Shown here one piece after another: positions 7,919 to 16,182 of a stretch of 64,000 nt of DNA. This DNA comes from Lutimonas saemankumensis (GTDB lineage: Bacteria; Bacteroidota; Bacteroidia; Flavobacteriales; Flavobacteriaceae). Position 1 is the first letter of the stretch; the number at the start of each line of letters is the position of its first letter. The notes beneath the pieces are model-generated. The model saw only the letters and a program-made list of their open reading frames with translations. It had not been told where the DNA came from and did no database searches. The stretch lies in contig NZ_JAIUZR010000003.1 of NCBI RefSeq assembly GCF_020171465.1, forward strand, positions 806,001 through 870,000, in the 5' to 3' direction. Made by a program: the position numbers and the translations under genes.

Positions 7919-8875
7919 TTGAACAATACCAAAATTGGACTTGGTTTGGCTGCCATTGGCAGGCCTCAGTATATTAACTTGAGGCAGGAATCCGACCCGG
8001 ATAAATCAGAATTTTTTTACAGAAGCAGGGCCTTTGATTTGCTAAGCTTCGCCTATGATCAGGGAATTAGGCATTTTGACACTGCTCCTTCTTACGGAAA
8101 GGGAGAAGAATTCCTTCAGCAATGGTACCTGAACAATCCTTATAAGGATCTTTCCTTAAGCACGAAATGGGGATACACCTATATGGCAAACTGGGATCTG
8201 GGATATTCCAAACCTCATGAAATCAAAGAGCATTCCTTAAATAAACTCAGAGATCAATGGTCTGTTTCCAAAAGTTTATTACCTGCTTTAAAAACATATC
8301 AGATTCATTCTGCAACATTTGAAAGTGGGGTTCTTAAGAACAAAGAGGTGCTTCAGGAACTTCATGACATCAAAAAATCAACAGGATTAAAAATTGGACT
8401 TTCAGCCAGCGGAATTCAACAAAAAGATATCCTGGAATACGCATCAAAAAAACGGGTTGAAGGGGAGATTCTTTTTGAAAGTTTTCAGGTTACCTACAAT
8501 ATTTTAGAATCCAGTACCCACGAAATACTTAAGGAATTGATCAGCAATGGGAAGGCAATTATTATAAAGGAGGCGCTGGCTAACGGAAGAATCTTTGGAA
8601 ATGCAGATTATGATCACTATTCGGAACTGGTAATTTTCATGGAAAGTTTGGCCAAGAAGTACCAGGTTTCTCTCGATGCCATTGGATTGCGGTTTGTTAT
8701 AGATCATTTGCAGCCTGCCATTGTATTAAGCGGGGCATCGAATAAACGACAATTGACACAAAACTTAAAGGCTTTGAAATTCAAACTTCAACCAAAGGAA
8801 CTGGATCAGTTAAAACAATACGCTGTAGACTGCGATTTCTATTGGAATGAAAGAAAAAACTTAAAGTGGTATTAA
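7919..8875 (+). CDS. Aldo/keto reductase
   Basis: A 318-residue NAD(P)H-dependent oxidoreductase of the aldo/keto reductase superfamily, cytoplasmic. The catalytic tetrad is visible: Asp and Tyr in HFDTAPSYGKGEE, Lys in LSTKWG, His in YQIHSATF. The C-terminal LSGASNKRQLTQNLKAL is the usual nucleotide 2'-phosphate-binding segment. The start is TTG. There is no upstream ATG in frame, the reading frame opens at a TGA at 7868, and the N-terminal beta strand (KIGLGLAAIGRP) follows directly, so the gene is probably complete. The substrate is unknown, with sugar or secondary-metabolite carbonyls possible. It converges on the sterol-reductase-like gene. Confidence 0.82.
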   Translation: MNNTKIGLGLAAIGRPQYINLRQESDPDKSEFFYRSRAFDLLSFAYDQGIRHFDTAPSYGKGEEFLQQWYLNNPYKDLSLSTKWGYTYMANWDLGYSKPHEIKEHSLNKLRDQWSVSKSLLPALKTYQIHSATFESGVLKNKEVLQELHDIKKSTGLKIGLSASGIQQKDILEYASKKRVEGEILFESFQVTYNILESSTHEILKELISNGKAIIIKEALANGRIFGNADYDHYSELVIFMESLAKKYQVSLDAIGLRFVIDHLQPAIVLSGASNKRQLTQNLKALKFKLQPKELDQLKQYAVDCDFYWNERKNLKWY

Positions 8876-8909
8876 TTTATAGATCACTAAAAGAGAAGCT
8901 CAAATGTTT

Positions 8910-9986
8910 TTAATAGAGATAGGGTATGATTTTATATTTTACTTTTTGAGTGTATTCCTGCCATAAATCACCATATTTGACCGCACATCTTTTATCATCA
9001 TCAATTTGCCTGGGAAATAGCAAAGCCACATAGTATAAGGGGTACAGCCACACCCACAAAACTTCGGGATAACCAACACTTAAGGCAATAGCGGTTCCCA
9101 TTAAAATTTCACCTAAATAATTGATATGCCTGCTGAGCCCCCAAAATCCATTGACCAGTAAAGTCCTGTTTCCATCCGTGATAATTTCCGGTCTAATTCC
9201 CAGAAAAGATTTGTCTGGAGCTGTTTTAAAGTAAAACTTTTGCATGTTGGCTCCACGAGCAAGGCTCCATCCCAGTAGAAAAAGCAGTGCATAAAATACA
9301 AGCCACCATAAAGGTGTGTGAGGATCAGGTAAATTTGCGGTTGCCCAGATTGCAATGGAGTAGAAGTAAGGGTAAAAAGAAAGGCAGCCCCATCCTAGTT
9401 TAAACCCAACGCGTTCTGCGAAAATATCATAGGTATACAAATGTACTTTTTCAAAACTCAAGTAATCCAAAATGAAATAAGTAAGCATACTTCCGCATAG
9501 GATCAGTCCGGGTGAAATTGTACCGAAGGTCAGATAATGGTGCGAAATAAAGCTCAATACGTTTAACTGAAGCATTACTGCTCCGATCAGGTACAGCCAC
9601 ATTTTTGCATCGATTCTTCCTTCTTTTAGTTGAGGATTTATCAGCCGTCCTAAATAAAAATCTGACAGCCATGATCCACCGGTAGAAGGTGCCGATAGCA
9701 CGATCCAAAATGAAAACAGCATTCCAAAAACAAAAGCTCCTGCAAGGCTGTACCATCGGATCGTATACAGCCAGTCAAAAGGAACCCAGCCCAGATAACC
9801 CAAACCGAACCAAAGAAAAACGGTAGAAAACAGAACCAGCCTTCCATTGAGCCTGTATCTCAAAAGACTTCCTGAAGTTTCGTCCTTAACATAGCCCGTT
9901 TCCCATTTTCCTGGTAGGAAATAATGTAAAATTGTAATCAAGAGGTATATGATCCAGGGTGAAAAGAAACCTAGTGCTTGTGCCAT
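8910..9986 (-). CDS. ERG4/ERG24-family sterol reductase-like membrane protein
   Basis: A 358-residue integral membrane protein with about 8-9 helices. Its C-terminus carries the ERG4/ERG24 (sterol C14/C24 reductase) signature: GLSRHINYLGEI, the LLFPRQIDDDKRCAVKYG segment, and WQEYTQKVKYKIIPYLY at the very end. The GIRPEIITDG segment also matches this family. Eukaryotic members reduce a sterol ring or side-chain double bond with NADPH. Bacterial homologues are scattered and few have been characterised. The start ATG overlaps the stop of the upstream SDR gene by one base (TAATG), so the two are translationally coupled and probably act in one pathway. A sterol or other isoprenoid substrate is inferred, not shown. 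Confidence 0.8.
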   Translation of the reverse strand: MAQALGFFSPWIIYLLITILHYFLPGKWETGYVKDETSGSLLRYRLNGRLVLFSTVFLWFGLGYLGWVPFDWLYTIRWYSLAGAFVFGMLFSFWIVLSAPSTGGSWLSDFYLGRLINPQLKEGRIDAKMWLYLIGAVMLQLNVLSFISHHYLTFGTISPGLILCGSMLTYFILDYLSFEKVHLYTYDIFAERVGFKLGWGCLSFYPYFYSIAIWATANLPDPHTPLWWLVFYALLFLLGWSLARGANMQKFYFKTAPDKSFLGIRPEIITDGNRTLLVNGFWGLSRHINYLGEILMGTAIALSVGYPEVLWVWLYPLYYVALLFPRQIDDDKRCAVKYGDLWQEYTQKVKYKIIPYLY

Positions 9987-10768
9987 TATGATAAATCTTT
10001 AGTGTTTTTGTCCATTATTGAAATTGCCCATTTTCTAGGCAGAATACGATTCATAAAAAAATGAGCCAGTTTATTCGTAAAACCAGGTATGATCGTGGGT
10101 GTTCTTCCAAGAGCATTGAGGGAAGAGCTGGCCACTTCCATTGGAGACAGTGTTCCAGGTGCATCTCCGGTATTTTGAGCGTTTTTGTATCCCGGGGTTG
10201 ATATAGCTCCCGCGCATGAGGCAAGAACGTCAATTCCATGCTTCTTTAATTCATTCCATAACCCTTCCGCCAGTATAGCATTAAATGCTTTTGAAGCTGC
10301 GTAGGTAGCAATTTTGGGGCTTCCCTGTGTTCCTGCAAGTGAGGACATTAATATAATACCTCCTTGTTGTCTCTGTATCATATCCTGTGACAGGAGTTTT
10401 GAGAGAAGCAAAGGGGTTTTGATATTTACTTCCACGATCTTTTCGAGCCTGTGCTCCTCTATATTTTCAAAGTAACCAATTGGAGAATATGCCGCATTGT
10501 ATACCAATAATCCTATTGAGACCTTGGAATGGGAGATAAAATTTTTGACAGATTCGAAATCTGACAAATCAGCACTGTATGTTATAATATCGACTGAATA
10601 TATACTTTTCAAGTGTACGGCTAAAGATTCTAATTTACTTTGAGTCCTTGCAATTAGGATCAGGTTCAATCCCTTGCCGGCAAGAATCTCGGCAAAGGCT
10701 GCCCCCAATCCTTCAGAAGCTCCGGCCACAAGGGCCCAGGGACCGTATTTTGATTTAAAATCAATCAT
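9986..10768 (-). CDS. Short-chain dehydrogenase/reductase (SDR)
   Basis: A 260-residue classical SDR. The cofactor-binding glycine motif is GASEGLGAAF near residue 17, and NAA lies in VYNAAYSPIG. The catalytic Ser is in LMSSLAG, and Tyr-Lys are in YAASKAF. The DLVLIARTQSKLESL-type segment with an Arg after the second strand suggests NADP(H). ATG at 10768 is preferred over an upstream codon that would add nine residues before the conserved DFKSKYGPWALV start. Its stop overlaps the start of the ERG4/ERG24-like reductase by one base, which makes a steroid or prenol ketone substrate plausible. Its C-terminus resembles 17-beta-HSD-like SDRs only loosely. Confidence 0.82.
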   Translation of the reverse strand: MIDFKSKYGPWALVAGASEGLGAAFAEILAGKGLNLILIARTQSKLESLAVHLKSIYSVDIITYSADLSDFESVKNFISHSKVSIGLLVYNAAYSPIGYFENIEEHRLEKIVEVNIKTPLLLSKLLSQDMIQRQQGGIILMSSLAGTQGSPKIATYAASKAFNAILAEGLWNELKKHGIDVLASCAGAISTPGYKNAQNTGDAPGTLSPMEVASSSLNALGRTPTIIPGFTNKLAHFFMNRILPRKWAISIMDKNTKDLS

Positions 10769-10875
10769 CACGTTTGGTTTTGTGAATATAACCAAAAATG
10801 ATAATGTTTTAAAAGCGGATTGAACCAGTTTTTATATAGTACCAACATTCCGATTCTGCTTAAAGCAACTCTGAA

Positions 10876-11289
10876 TTAAGCCTGAAAAACATCATTGGAA
10901 TTCTTAAAACATTTAAATTCAACCCTGTATTCATTCGGGTCAGTTACGAAGAATGACAAATGCTCACCGGGTTTGTCTTGGAGAAAAGTGGTTTTTTCCG
11001 TTAAGTTAAAATCTTTTGTTTCTAATCTATGATAAACCTGGTTAAATGAATCAGTATCTAATATTACTCCAAAATGAAATGATGGAAGTATGTTGCCTTC
11101 AAATTTATAATTAGGGACAGAAAGATCAAAAGGACCGGCATTGGTAAAAGTAATTTGATTCCCGAATAAATTAATATCCAGCCAGTTTTGAGTATATCTT
11201 CCCATTGATCCCCCAATACTATCGACATAAAATATTTTGGTCTCAATTAATTTAAGGCTGGGGAGTGAAAGATGAAATGATGTTGCCAT
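10876..11289 (-). CDS. VOC-family (glyoxalase-like) protein
   Basis: A 137-residue protein with two beta-alpha-beta-beta-beta halves typical of vicinal-oxygen-chelate proteins. The second half shows HFGVILD (metal His), then FLQDKPGEHLSFFVTDPNEYRVEFK, where DPN.y.vEFk is the classic C-terminal VOC motif with the metal Glu. Activity could be a dioxygenase, lyase or resistance function, or none. It is separated by five bases from the upstream 83-residue gene, so they form a unit. Confidence 0.7.
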   Translation of the reverse strand: MATSFHLSLPSLKLIETKIFYVDSIGGSMGRYTQNWLDINLFGNQITFTNAGPFDLSVPNYKFEGNILPSFHFGVILDTDSFNQVYHRLETKDFNLTEKTTFLQDKPGEHLSFFVTDPNEYRVEFKCFKNSNDVFQA

Positions 11290-11294
11290 TGATT

Positions 11295-11546
11295 TTATTT
11301 ATTATTGATTAATTCTAAATACTCTATTCTGTAGATAACAAAATCTACTTCATCGTCTGACATGTATTCCGAAAAATACAAATGAAACAAGTTTCCTCTT
11401 AATTTGCTGTCATTCTTTAAATCATATTTCAACAGTATTTTAGGATGTATTTCCTCGAATACCATTTCCAAACCATCTTCAAAAACAAAAGTGTAGTAAC
11501 CATTCTTAAATGATTTAAAAATACATGTATAATATTTTGAGCTCAT
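11295..11546 (-). CDS. Small hypothetical protein, 83 residues
   Basis: An 83-residue protein with no signal peptide or membrane helix. The start is beta-rich (KYYTCIFKSFKNGYYTFVFEDGLEMVFEEI) and the end is acidic and helical (EYMSDDEVDFVIYRIEYLEL). It reads like a small cytoplasmic beta-barrel or OB-like fold, but no family is recognised. Five bases separate it from the downstream VOC gene. Confidence 0.55.
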   Translation of the reverse strand: MSSKYYTCIFKSFKNGYYTFVFEDGLEMVFEEIHPKILLKYDLKNDSKLRGNLFHLYFSEYMSDDEVDFVIYRIEYLELINNK

Positions 11547-11688
11547 AGTTTATTTAAGTTTATGGATCAAAAATCCTTTTATTACCTTTTACATATGTAA
11601 TTCAGGAACGATGGCTTTTTCATATTCAAATCAATTTATTTGGATAAACTTTTTTATTCTTCTTGTCCATTAAGGTCGTTATGAACAC

Positions 11689-11985
11689 TTATAATTCATC
11701 TAAGTCATCATTATCCAGAGAATCAATATCGATGTTGTCTTTCTCTTCATCATTTATCGAGTCAACTTCTTCAACAAAATCCTCCATTGCCCTAATTAGT
11801 TTTACACCAACTTTTACGAGATAAATAGTGTCTTCAGTTCTAACTTCGACCGCTTCAATAACCTCACCCTTGGCATTTTGAAAAGTGATAAAATCGTCAT
11901 TTCCATATCCATACGGGAACTTCTCAATTAATAAATTGAGTATATCTTCATTCAGTTTTTGATAATCTACAATTTTTCGTATCAT
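11689..11985 (-). CDS. Small acidic protein at the end of the polyamine operon
   Basis: A 98-residue protein with a folded-looking N-terminal ~75 residues (IVDYQKLNEDILNLLIEKFP, then FQNAKGEVIEAVEVRTEDTIYLVKVG) and an extremely acidic tail (DEEKDNIDIDSLDNDDLDEL). It starts 19 bases after the stop of the deoxyhypusine-synthase-like gene on the same strand, so it is very likely its co-transcribed neighbour. The acidic tail could bind polyamines or regulate the enzyme, but this is guesswork from charge alone. No family recognised. Confidence 0.6.
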   Translation of the reverse strand: MIRKIVDYQKLNEDILNLLIEKFPYGYGNDDFITFQNAKGEVIEAVEVRTEDTIYLVKVGVKLIRAMEDFVEEVDSINDEEKDNIDIDSLDNDDLDEL

Positions 11986-12004
11986 GAATTCTTATGTTAC
12001 ACCG

Positions 12005-12988
12005 TTACATGCCTAACAAATAAGCAAAGATTAATGGCGCTACTATAGTCGCATCACTTTCTATGATGAACTTAGGTGTATCAATGCCTAGTTTTCCCCA
12101 GGTAATTTTTTCGTTGGGTACAGCGCCTGAATAGGAACCATAGCTGGTAGTTGAATCACTTATTTGGCAGAAATAGCTCCAAAATGGTGTTGTTGTTCTA
12201 TTCATATCCTGATAAAGCATAGGAACTACACAAATAGGAAAATCACCGGCAATGCCACCTCCGATTTGAAAAAAACCAATTCCTCGACTTGAATTGTCAG
12301 AATACCAATCTGCTAAAAACGTCATATATTCTATTCCAGATTTTATAGTACCAGGTCTCAGATCTCCTTTCAAGACATAACTGGCGAATATGTTACCCAT
12401 GGTGCTGTCTTCCCAACCAGCGCATACGATTGGTAAATTCTTTTCTGCAGCCGCATACATCCATGAATCCTTTAAATCAATTTCATAATACTCCTCAAGG
12501 ACACCAGATAAAAGCAGTTTATACATATATTCATGTGGCAAGAATCTTTCTCCCTTTTCATCTGCTTCTTTCCAGATGGCGTAAATATGTTTTTGCAATC
12601 TTCTAAAGGCTTCTTCTTCTGGTATACAAGTATCCGTAACTCTATTCAATCCTTTTTCCAGTAAATCCCATTCCTGTTGTGGGGTCAAATCTCTATAGTT
12701 AGGTACACGCTTATAATGTGAGTGTGCCACCAGATTCATAAGATCCTCCTCTAGGTTGGCCCCTGTACACGATATGATATGAACTTTATCCTGTCGAATC
12801 ATTTCAGAAAAAATCTTTCCGAGTTCAGCAGTGCTCATGGCACCTGCCAGTGACACCAGCATTTTTGCCCCGTTTTTTAGCTGTTCATCGTACGCTTTTG
12901 CAGCATCTACTAAGGTAGCCGCATTAAAATGCAAATAGTATTTCTCAATAAAAGCAGAAATGGCTCCTTTAGTACTCATCTTCTTCAT
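12005..12988 (-). CDS. Deoxyhypusine synthase-like enzyme (probable homospermidine synthase)
   Basis: A 327-residue cytoplasmic protein of the deoxyhypusine synthase family. The catalytic lysine segment is intact near the C-terminus (SGAVPNEKITWGKLG; Lys about residue 299). The NAD-binding features SLAGAMSTAELG and CTGANLEEDL are also present. Bacteria lack eIF5A, and Flavobacteriaceae characteristically contain sym-homospermidine. With arginine decarboxylase and agmatinase directly upstream, conversion of putrescine to homospermidine is the likeliest role. ATG at 12988 is chosen; ATG at 12979 is also possible. The gene overlaps the end of the agmatinase gene by 11-20 bases. Which acceptor amine it uses needs an assay. 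Confidence 0.85.
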   Translation of the reverse strand: MKKMSTKGAISAFIEKYYLHFNAATLVDAAKAYDEQLKNGAKMLVSLAGAMSTAELGKIFSEMIRQDKVHIISCTGANLEEDLMNLVAHSHYKRVPNYRDLTPQQEWDLLEKGLNRVTDTCIPEEEAFRRLQKHIYAIWKEADEKGERFLPHEYMYKLLLSGVLEEYYEIDLKDSWMYAAAEKNLPIVCAGWEDSTMGNIFASYVLKGDLRPGTIKSGIEYMTFLADWYSDNSSRGIGFFQIGGGIAGDFPICVVPMLYQDMNRTTTPFWSYFCQISDSTTSYGSYSGAVPNEKITWGKLGIDTPKFIIESDATIVAPLIFAYLLGM

Positions 12989-13907
12989 CAAATTTTATTT
13001 TTTTAATCAAACTATTGGGTTCTTCATATGATTCGTCATAATGATCATCTGTTACTTCGTTACAGAACTTATAACTCAACATTTTATAATATAATTTAGC
13101 AGCCAGAAAATCTGATGATCTGTCGTTTTCGTTAGGACATAACTCCACAATATCAAACCCAACGACGTTTTTCTCTGCAAATACTTGTTTTAAGAAACCT
13201 AAGGTTTCGTACCAAAATAAACCTCCAGGCTCTGGCGTTCCTGTGCTTGGCACAATTGAAGGGTCAAATGCATCCAGATCAAATGTTATGAAAACATTAT
13301 TTGTCATTTGTTCAAGAGCGGAATCAACCCAGGTATCATCTGCTGCCATATCATGAGCAAAATAGGTTTTATCAAAATCCATTACAGATTTCTCCTTAAC
13401 ATCCATAGAACGGATTCCTACCTGTATCAGGTTTGTATTTATACTGGCCTGATAAACGGCACAGGCGTGATTACAAGTGCTGCCTTCATAGGACTGTCTT
13501 AAATCAGCGTGAGCATCTAAGTGTAAAACCGTTAAATTATCATAAACTTCATTAAAAGCCTTGATTGTGCCGATTGAAATAGAATGCTCTCCCCCAAAAA
13601 CAGTAACAAACTTATTTTTCTTTATGTATTTCTTTGTTTCCATGTGCACCGCATTGACCATGTCTTCTGGTGTAGCATTTGTATCTATGGGGGGTGTTAG
13701 AAAAATACCATTTTTGTATACTTCAGAATCTGTTTCTATATCATATAACTCCATATTTTCCGAAGCTTCCAGGAAGGCTTCCGGTCCTTTATCTGCTCCT
13801 TTCTGCCAGGTACTTGTCCCATCGTAGGGAACAGGAATTAATACAATCTTCGCCTGTTCTAACTTTGCATATTGTTCTGGAATTCCAGCATAAGTTTTCG
13901 TATTCAT
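12969..13907 (-). CDS. speB: Agmatinase-type ureohydrolase
   Basis: A 312-residue manganese ureohydrolase of the arginase/agmatinase family. All metal motifs are visible: GGEHS, the DAHAD pair in HLDAHADLRQ, and DLDAFDP followed by STGTPEPGG. The last pattern (with PGG) is typical of agmatinases. The expected reaction is agmatine to putrescine plus urea. It begins three bases after the stop of the arginine decarboxylase gene and overlaps the start of the deoxyhypusine-synthase-like gene, giving an ordered three-step operon. The tail after FCNEVTDDHYDESYEE is acidic and longer than usual. Guanidinobutyrase or arginase activity is a less likely alternative given the context. Confidence 0.87.
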   Translation of the reverse strand: MNTKTYAGIPEQYAKLEQAKIVLIPVPYDGTSTWQKGADKGPEAFLEASENMELYDIETDSEVYKNGIFLTPPIDTNATPEDMVNAVHMETKKYIKKNKFVTVFGGEHSISIGTIKAFNEVYDNLTVLHLDAHADLRQSYEGSTCNHACAVYQASINTNLIQVGIRSMDVKEKSVMDFDKTYFAHDMAADDTWVDSALEQMTNNVFITFDLDAFDPSIVPSTGTPEPGGLFWYETLGFLKQVFAEKNVVGFDIVELCPNENDRSSDFLAAKLYYKMLSYKFCNEVTDDHYDESYEEPNSLIKKIKFDEEDEY

Positions 13908-13910
13908 AGG

Positions 13911-15374
13911 TTATTTATTTACAAATTGAAAATTTCTTTCAGACTCTTCGTTTTGAAATTTATCTATTCGTTTAACTTCTTTTTTGTATCCTAAAATTTT
14001 AAGTAATTCTTCACTTTTTTGTTCTTCACGAAATAGTTGAGTATTAATATTTCCCTTCTCATCTTTACTAATTAATACATGCTTCGGGGCAGGAATCAGG
14101 CAGTGTTGTAAACCTCCATACCCACCGATTGTATCTTGATAAGCTCCAATACTAAAAAACCCTACATATAATGGTTTATCCTTGTCGTACTTAGGCAAGT
14201 ATATCGCGTTGATGTGTTGCTCACTATTGTAATAATCATCACTATCGCATGTTAAACCACCGAGCAATACGCGTTCATAGTCACAATCCCATCTATTGAT
14301 TGGAAGCATGATAAACCTTTTATTTATAGCCCATGTATCGGGAAGAGTAGTAATGAATGAAGAATTGATTATGTTCCATTTCTCTCTGTCATTTTGTTGT
14401 TTCTGATACAGAACCTCATAGATAGCTCCACCACTTTCTCCAACGGTAAAGCTTCCAAATTCAGTAAAAATATTCGGAACGGGAACTCCTTCTTCCTCAC
14501 AGGCTAATTTGATTTGGTTTATGATTTCATCAATCATGTAGGCATAATCAAAATCAAATGCTAAAGAGGTTTTAATGGGAAAGCCACCTCCAATATTCAG
14601 GCTATCCAATGAAGGGCAGATCTTTTTTAGACTTGTATATACTTTTAAACATTTTAAAAGTTCATTCCAATAATAGGCATTGTCATTGATACCCGTGTTA
14701 ATGAAGAAATGAAGCATTTTAAGCTGAATCTTGGGATTGTATTTGATCTGACTCTCGTAAAAAGGAACTATATTCTTGTAGCCAATACCTAATCTTGAGG
14801 TGTAAAATTCAAACTTTGGCTCTTCTTCTGAAGCGATTCTGATACCAATATTAAAATTCTTGTGAATTTCACTTGACAACAGATCAATTTCCTCAAAATT
14901 ATCAATTATGGGTATGCAATTTAGATGCCCGTCGTTTACAAGTCTCGCAATGTTGGTAATGTATTGTTCCCTTTTGAAACCGTTACATATAATAAAGGTA
15001 TCATTCTTTATTTTTCCAGAATTTTTAAGGCTTTCTACAATGTCGATATCAAATGCTGAAGATGTTTCGATATGTATGTCATTCTTCAACGCTTCATGAA
15101 GCACATGCTTAAAATGTGAGCTCTTGGTACAATAACAATATTTGTAAACACCCTGATAATCGTGCTTTCTAATTGCATCTTTAAACCATTTTTTTGCTCT
15201 GTTTATGTTTTCGGATATTCTGGGTAGATAGGTAAACTTCAAAGGTGACCCATAAACTTCAACTAGTTTATTTAAGTCAATGTCATGAAACAATAATTTA
15301 TTATCAACCAGGTCAAATTCAGGTTGTGGAAAATCAAAAGTCTGATTGATAAAATCAATATATTTTGTATTCAT
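13911..15374 (-). CDS. speA: Arginine decarboxylase (alanine racemase-fold, PLP)
   Basis: A 487-residue PLP-dependent decarboxylase of the alanine-racemase fold (fold III). The Schiff-base lysine is in YCYCTKSSHF (K84), the phosphate-binding glycines are in LNIGGGFPIK, a substrate segment is FTEFGSFTVGESG, and the catalytic Cys is in GGLTCDSDDYY. This compact form lacks the extra domains of the ~650-residue E. coli SpeA but is normal for Bacteroidota. It should make agmatine from arginine. It is first in the operon with agmatinase (3-base gap) and the deoxyhypusine-synthase-like gene. The 5' side is a long gene-free stretch with hairpins. Diaminopimelate or ornithine specificity is possible but fits the agmatinase neighbour less well. 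Confidence 0.85.
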   Translation of the reverse strand: MNTKYIDFINQTFDFPQPEFDLVDNKLLFHDIDLNKLVEVYGSPLKFTYLPRISENINRAKKWFKDAIRKHDYQGVYKYCYCTKSSHFKHVLHEALKNDIHIETSSAFDIDIVESLKNSGKIKNDTFIICNGFKREQYITNIARLVNDGHLNCIPIIDNFEEIDLLSSEIHKNFNIGIRIASEEEPKFEFYTSRLGIGYKNIVPFYESQIKYNPKIQLKMLHFFINTGINDNAYYWNELLKCLKVYTSLKKICPSLDSLNIGGGFPIKTSLAFDFDYAYMIDEIINQIKLACEEEGVPVPNIFTEFGSFTVGESGGAIYEVLYQKQQNDREKWNIINSSFITTLPDTWAINKRFIMLPINRWDCDYERVLLGGLTCDSDDYYNSEQHINAIYLPKYDKDKPLYVGFFSIGAYQDTIGGYGGLQHCLIPAPKHVLISKDEKGNINTQLFREEQKSEELLKILGYKKEVKRIDKFQNEESERNFQFVNK

Positions 15375-15768
15375 CTTAGATTTTTAAAAGTTAATAGAAT
15401 ATAAGGGGAGCGATAACTGCCTCATATAGAGAAGTCTAATACTTTTATTAAATCATAATATGATACTGTATTTCTAAAATGAAACACGAAATAATTTGCG
15501 CGGAAAAATAATTTACAGCGGAAGTTAGCTTTAAATTTCGGTCGCTTACACCATAAGCTGCTTTTGAATTTGACTTCCTAATTTTCAAAAGCCCGAACGT
15601 AAAAACAGTTTTCACTTTGTTCAGCTAAAAGCTCCGTTTGATAAAAGCTTCAGTTTACAAATGAAACACAAAAAAATGAATAAAAAAAATAAATATTTTC
15701 CAGACCATTACTTAAGATGAAAATTCACAACTCAAGACTGGTACAACATTGCGGACATATTGACAATG
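15375..15768. other. Gene-free leader side of the polyamine operon
   Basis: Together with the adjacent tandem array this forms about 800 bases without a gene between speA and tRNA-Arg. I see no ORF with coding character and no clear TAnnTTTG box on the minus strand near speA. The stretch is AT-rich and contains the 9-base inverted repeat annotated separately. Part of it may be the untranslated leader of the polyamine operon. Confidence 0.5.
15560..15592. repeat. 9-base inverted repeat upstream of speA
   Basis: GCTTTTGAA at 15560-15568 pairs perfectly with TTCAAAAGC at 15584-15592 across a 15-base loop. It lies about 190 bases upstream of the speA start. No T tract follows on the minus strand, so it is not a classical terminator. 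It could be an mRNA leader hairpin or an operator. Confidence 0.45.
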
Positions 15769-16092
15769 AAAGGATTACTCGCGTGATCCTAAGTGCAATC
15801 CATTTTGAGAATGAAAGGCCCACATCCGTCTAACGACGGATAATTCCTTAAAGGATTACTCGTGTGATCCTAAATGCAATCCATTTTGAGAATGAAAGGC
15901 CCTCATCCGTCTAACGACGGATAATTCCTTAAAGGATTACTCGTGTGATCCTAAATGCAATCCATTTTGAGAATGAAAGGCCCACATCCGTCTAACGACG
16001 GATAATTCCTTAAAGGATTACTCGCGTGATCCTAAGTGCAATCCATTTTGAGAATAAAAGGCCCACATCCGTCTAAAGACGGATAGATCCTT
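15769..16092. repeat. Four tandem 81-base units, each with two hairpins
   Basis: Exact period of 81 bases: copies start at 15769, 15850, 15931 and 16012 with no spacer. Each copy holds hairpin 1 (AGGATTAC, a TCGC or TCGT loop, GTGATCCT; one U-G pair) and hairpin 2 (ATCCGTC, a TAAC or TAAA loop, GACGGAT). Only seven of 81 positions vary among copies (14, 25, 45, 54, 66, 75, 76), and none lies in a stem. Copies 1 and 4 share C14/G25; copies 2 and 3 share T14/A25. It lies between the terminator of tRNA-Arg and the polyamine operon. It is not CRISPR, since there are no unique spacers. Confidence 0.92.
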
Positions 16093-16144
16093 TTTATTTG
16101 TCGACTCCTTATAAAACCAAGGTTTTAACGGATTCTCCAAATAA

Positions 16145-16170
16145 AAAGGCCTCACTTTCGTGAGGCCTTT
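16145..16170 (-). terminator. Rho-independent terminator of tRNA-Arg
   Basis: AAAGGCCTCAC (16145-16155), loop TTTC, GTGAGGCCTTT (16160-16170): an 11-base perfect stem. On the minus strand it is followed by TTTTTATTT, and it lies just 13 bases beyond the 3' end of the minus-strand tRNA-Arg. Confidence 0.9.
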
Positions 16171-16182
16171 ACTATTCATCTG

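Noticed and set aside
15769-16092. CRISPR array
   Set aside because: The repeats are 81 bases, directly joined and nearly identical throughout. There are no unique spacers and no cas genes nearby.
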